Assembly: GCA_002422865.1 (NCBI GenBank) | Contig: DITN01000037.1 | Coordinates: 1 to 34,519, forward strand | DNA from: Bacteroidetes bacterium UBA6183 | GTDB taxonomy: Bacteria > Bacteroidota > Bacteroidia > UKL13-3 | Reading direction: 5' to 3' | DNA length: 34,519 nt | In this document: positions 32,629 to 34,519 of the stretch, piece after piece | Layout of the letters: every line of letters begins with the position of its first letter | Numbering within the stretch: the stretch's first letter is position 1 | The notes under the pieces: model-generated | Told to the model about the DNA's origin: nothing | Seen by the model: the letters and a program-made list of their open reading frames with translations, nothing else | Database searches by the model: none | Position numbers and translations under genes: made by a program

Positions 32629-34519
32629 ATGAAACAGTCCTCAATATTTCTCTATTTCGCATTCTGGATATTTACCTATCAAGCAAAATCTGCAGCACCT
32701 TCGTGGTCAGTCAATGCATCTGCTTTTCAATATTCAATGACTGCGATTTCTACCATTCAAATTAACTGTGTTGAGCTACAGAATCCTTCAAACAAGATAG
32801 CCGCTTTTGTTGGCAATCAGATAAGAGGTGTTAGTTCAACATCAAATGTTATAGGAGGAAGATACTATGCTACGCTTACTATATTTAGTAACTTAAATAG
32901 TGGGGAGAAAATAAATTTTAAAGTTTATAACGTCTCTAATGACTCTGTTTATGAAGCTAAAGACAGTATCTTATTTCAAGAGAATGCGTCATACGGTTCT
33001 TTTGGACTCCCGTATGTCATTAAAAACAACAATGCCCCTACAGCCATTCAATTATCTAACAATGCTGTAAACGAAGGCCAGCCTATTAATACCAATATTG
33101 GTAATTTAACAACTACTGATGTGGATGCAGGCGAAACTTTCACATACACTTTAGTAAGTGGTACAGGTAGCACGGATAATGCTAACTTTAATATATCGGG
33201 TAATACGTTACGTACAAACGCGGTATTAAACTTCACCAATAAATCAAGCCACAGCATAAGAGTAAGAAGCACAGATGCAAATGGATGCTATTTTGAGCAA
33301 ACCTATACCATTGCTGTTAATGATGTCAACACTGCTCCTTCAGAGATTTTTATAAGCGACTCAACTGTAAATGAAAATAGTCCGGCCTTAACAGTAGTAG
33401 GATCTTTTTCTGCTTTGGACAATGATTTGAGTGATACCTATTCATATACATTAGTAAGTGGAATAGGAAGTAGCGATAATGCAAGCTTTAATATTAATGG
33501 AACTAATTTAAGAACCTCTGCAATATTTAACTATGAGGTTAAATCAAGCTACAGCATTAGGGTAAGAGTAACCGATGGTGCTGCAAATACTTTTGACAGG
33601 ATATTTACCATTTTGGTTGATGATATAAACGATGCTCCAACCAATATTATGGTAAACGGAGACGCAGTAGGTACAACCTTTGCAGAAAACAAACCATTGG
33701 GTTCGGTAATAGCTAATTTAACCACTACAGATGAAGATGTTGCCAATACATTTACTTATAGTTTTGTAAATACGGCTGGTAATAACAATAGCGACTTTAC
33801 AATTATTGGTTCGCAATTGCGCACAAACAACTTGTTTGATTTTGAAACACGTCAAAACTATGTTGTATTTATACAAACCAATGACGGAAATGGAGGTTTG
33901 TTTACCAAACAATTATTATTAACGGTAACCGATAGTAACGATGCACCAACTGCCATTAATTTAACCAACACAAGTGTTAGCGAAAACCTTGTTACAAATA
34001 CTTTTATTGGTAAGTTATCTGCTAACGACCCTGACGCAAGTGCAACACACACTTTTGCTTTAGTTCTTGGTGCTGGCAGTAGTGGTAACACCAACTTTGT
34101 AATAAGCAACGATAGTTTATATACCAACACATCTTTTGATTTTGAAGCAGCATCAAGCCATAGCATAAGAGTTGCTGCAAACGATGGTAATGGTGGTATT
34201 TTCCAACAAACGTTTACCATCAACATCTTAAACGCTAATGATACACCAACAGATATCAATATTACATCAAATCAAATTGCCGAGAACTTACCTTCTAACT
34301 CAACGATTGGAACGCTTTCTACTGTAGATCAAGATTTAGCTAATACGTTTATTTATTCTTTGGTAAGTGGGACAGGTAGCACGGATAATAACAGCTTTAA
34401 TATTTCGGGTAATACATTACGCTCTTCCGTTTCTTACGATTTTGAAACCAAAAACAGTTATTCAGTAAGACTTCGTGCCACTGATAATGGTGGCTCATAT
34501 TTTGAAAAAGTGTTTACCA
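32629..34519 (+). CDS. Cadherin-like repeat surface protein (3' truncated by window edge)
   Basis: Open from ATG 32629 to the window end (at least 630 residues) with no stop, so the length is unknown. It begins 6 bp after the giant gene's stop, almost certainly in the same transcript. Signal peptide MKQSSIFLYFAFWIFTYQAKSA. Residues about 24-134 form a domain starting PSWSVN (Trp26) that is homologous to a C-terminal domain of the giant protein. Then come five cadherin/VCBS-like repeats of about 100 residues starting at 33034, 33334, 33634, 33943 and 34243. Each has an AP(T/S)-I start, an EN motif, a D-D/E-D acidic strand, the F(D/N)(F/Y)E hinge and a D-x-N-D-x-P-like end (e.g. VDDINDAP, VTDSNDAP), typical Ca2+-binding positions. 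Likely a cell-surface adhesion stalk, presumably with a T9SS domain beyond the edge. Confidence 0.88.
   Translation, partial: MKQSSIFLYFAFWIFTYQAKSAAPSWSVNASAFQYSMTAISTIQINCVELQNPSNKIAAFVGNQIRGVSSTSNVIGGRYYATLTIFSNLNSGEKINFKVYNVSNDSVYEAKDSILFQENASYGSFGLPYVIKNNNAPTAIQLSNNAVNEGQPINTNIGNLTTTDVDAGETFTYTLVSGTGSTDNANFNISGNTLRTNAVLNFTNKSSHSIRVRSTDANGCYFEQTYTIAVNDVNTAPSEIFISDSTVNENSPALTVVGSFSALDNDLSDTYSYTLVSGIGSSDNASFNINGTNLRTSAIFNYEVKSSYSIRVRVTDGAANTFDRIFTILVDDINDAPTNIMVNGDAVGTTFAENKPLGSVIANLTTTDEDVANTFTYSFVNTAGNNNSDFTIIGSQLRTNNLFDFETRQNYVVFIQTNDGNGGLFTKQLLLTVTDSNDAPTAINLTNTSVSENLVTNTFIGKLSANDPDASATHTFALVLGAGSSGNTNFVISNDSLYTNTSFDFEAASSHSIRVAANDGNGGIFQQTFTINILNANDTPTDINITSNQIAENLPSNSTIGTLSTVDQDLANTFIYSLVSGTGSTDNNSFNISGNTLRSSVSYDFETKNSYSVRLRATDNGGSYFEKVFT
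33034..34519 (+). repeat. Five tandem cadherin-like coding repeats, 300-309 bp period
   Basis: Repeat units start at 33034, 33334, 33634, 33943 and 34243. Units 1 and 5 are close even at the DNA level: TTAGTAAGTGGTACAGGTAG at 33151 against TTGGTAAGTGGGACAGGTAG at 34360, both continuing CACGGATAAT. This suggests recent unit duplication or recombination. The array continues past the window. Confidence 0.85.

Noticed and set aside
33858..34259. Reverse-strand 133-residue frame at the right edge
   Set aside because: It lies opposite the cadherin-like repeats, whose forward frame is open and periodic over 1.9 kb.

Overview
This window comes from a member of the Bacteroidota, probably a free-living or environmental lineage. 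The DNA is AT-rich. Leaders lack Shine-Dalgarno sites, and TAnnTTTG/TAnnTTCG-type -7 boxes lie close to several start codons. At least five proteins carry C-terminal type IX secretion (T9SS) type A sorting domains. There is also a Bacteroidetes-type putative porin, an lpxK gene (so the cell has an LPS outer membrane) and a beta-propeller sensor kinase. I cannot name a genus from the sequence alone.

Layout. 1-4950 holds housekeeping genes, all on the + strand: the 3' part of alaS, an acyl-CoA-binding protein, a META-domain lipoprotein, gatB, and a thioredoxin-fold (TlpA-like) lipoprotein that ends in a clear terminator. 4950-5350 is non-coding, with small palindromes and a TTAAC repeat. 5351-7095 is an overlapping PhoB/PhoR-like two-component pair. 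7191-9932 is a tandem pair of paralogous T9SS-exported proteins, each followed by a strong terminator; the first has an apparent single-base frameshift in its signal peptide. 9988-12107 is a dense array of REP-like palindromes around an IS200-type Y1 (HUH) transposase/RAYT gene. 12108-16468 is a tight cluster of lpxK, a choice-of-anchor-B/LVIVD secreted protein and a putative porin; a secreted GDPD-LamG-T9SS fusion follows at 16519-18609. 18643-22294 is a propeller sensor kinase and a NarL-type response regulator. 22295-22944 is non-coding. 22972 to the right edge holds a 3216-residue multidomain T9SS protein (FN3-like, three LamG, BACON-like and GWNW repeats) and, 6 bp later, a cadherin-like repeat protein that runs off the window.

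How the genes fit together. Most of the right two thirds makes or regulates cell-surface and secreted proteins. The giant protein and its neighbour share a homologous domain of about 110 residues (starting W-S-V-N) and probably form one transcription unit, so they may act together at the surface. The propeller kinase and NarL regulator upstream are candidate local regulators, which is inference from position. The strongest unexplained structure is the REP-like array. At least 16 palindromes of about 17 bp share one scaffold, with compensatory T-A/C-G changes in the stem and opposite orientations on either side of the transposase. They are organised in 245-bp and 128-bp tandem units that contain further conserved hairpins.
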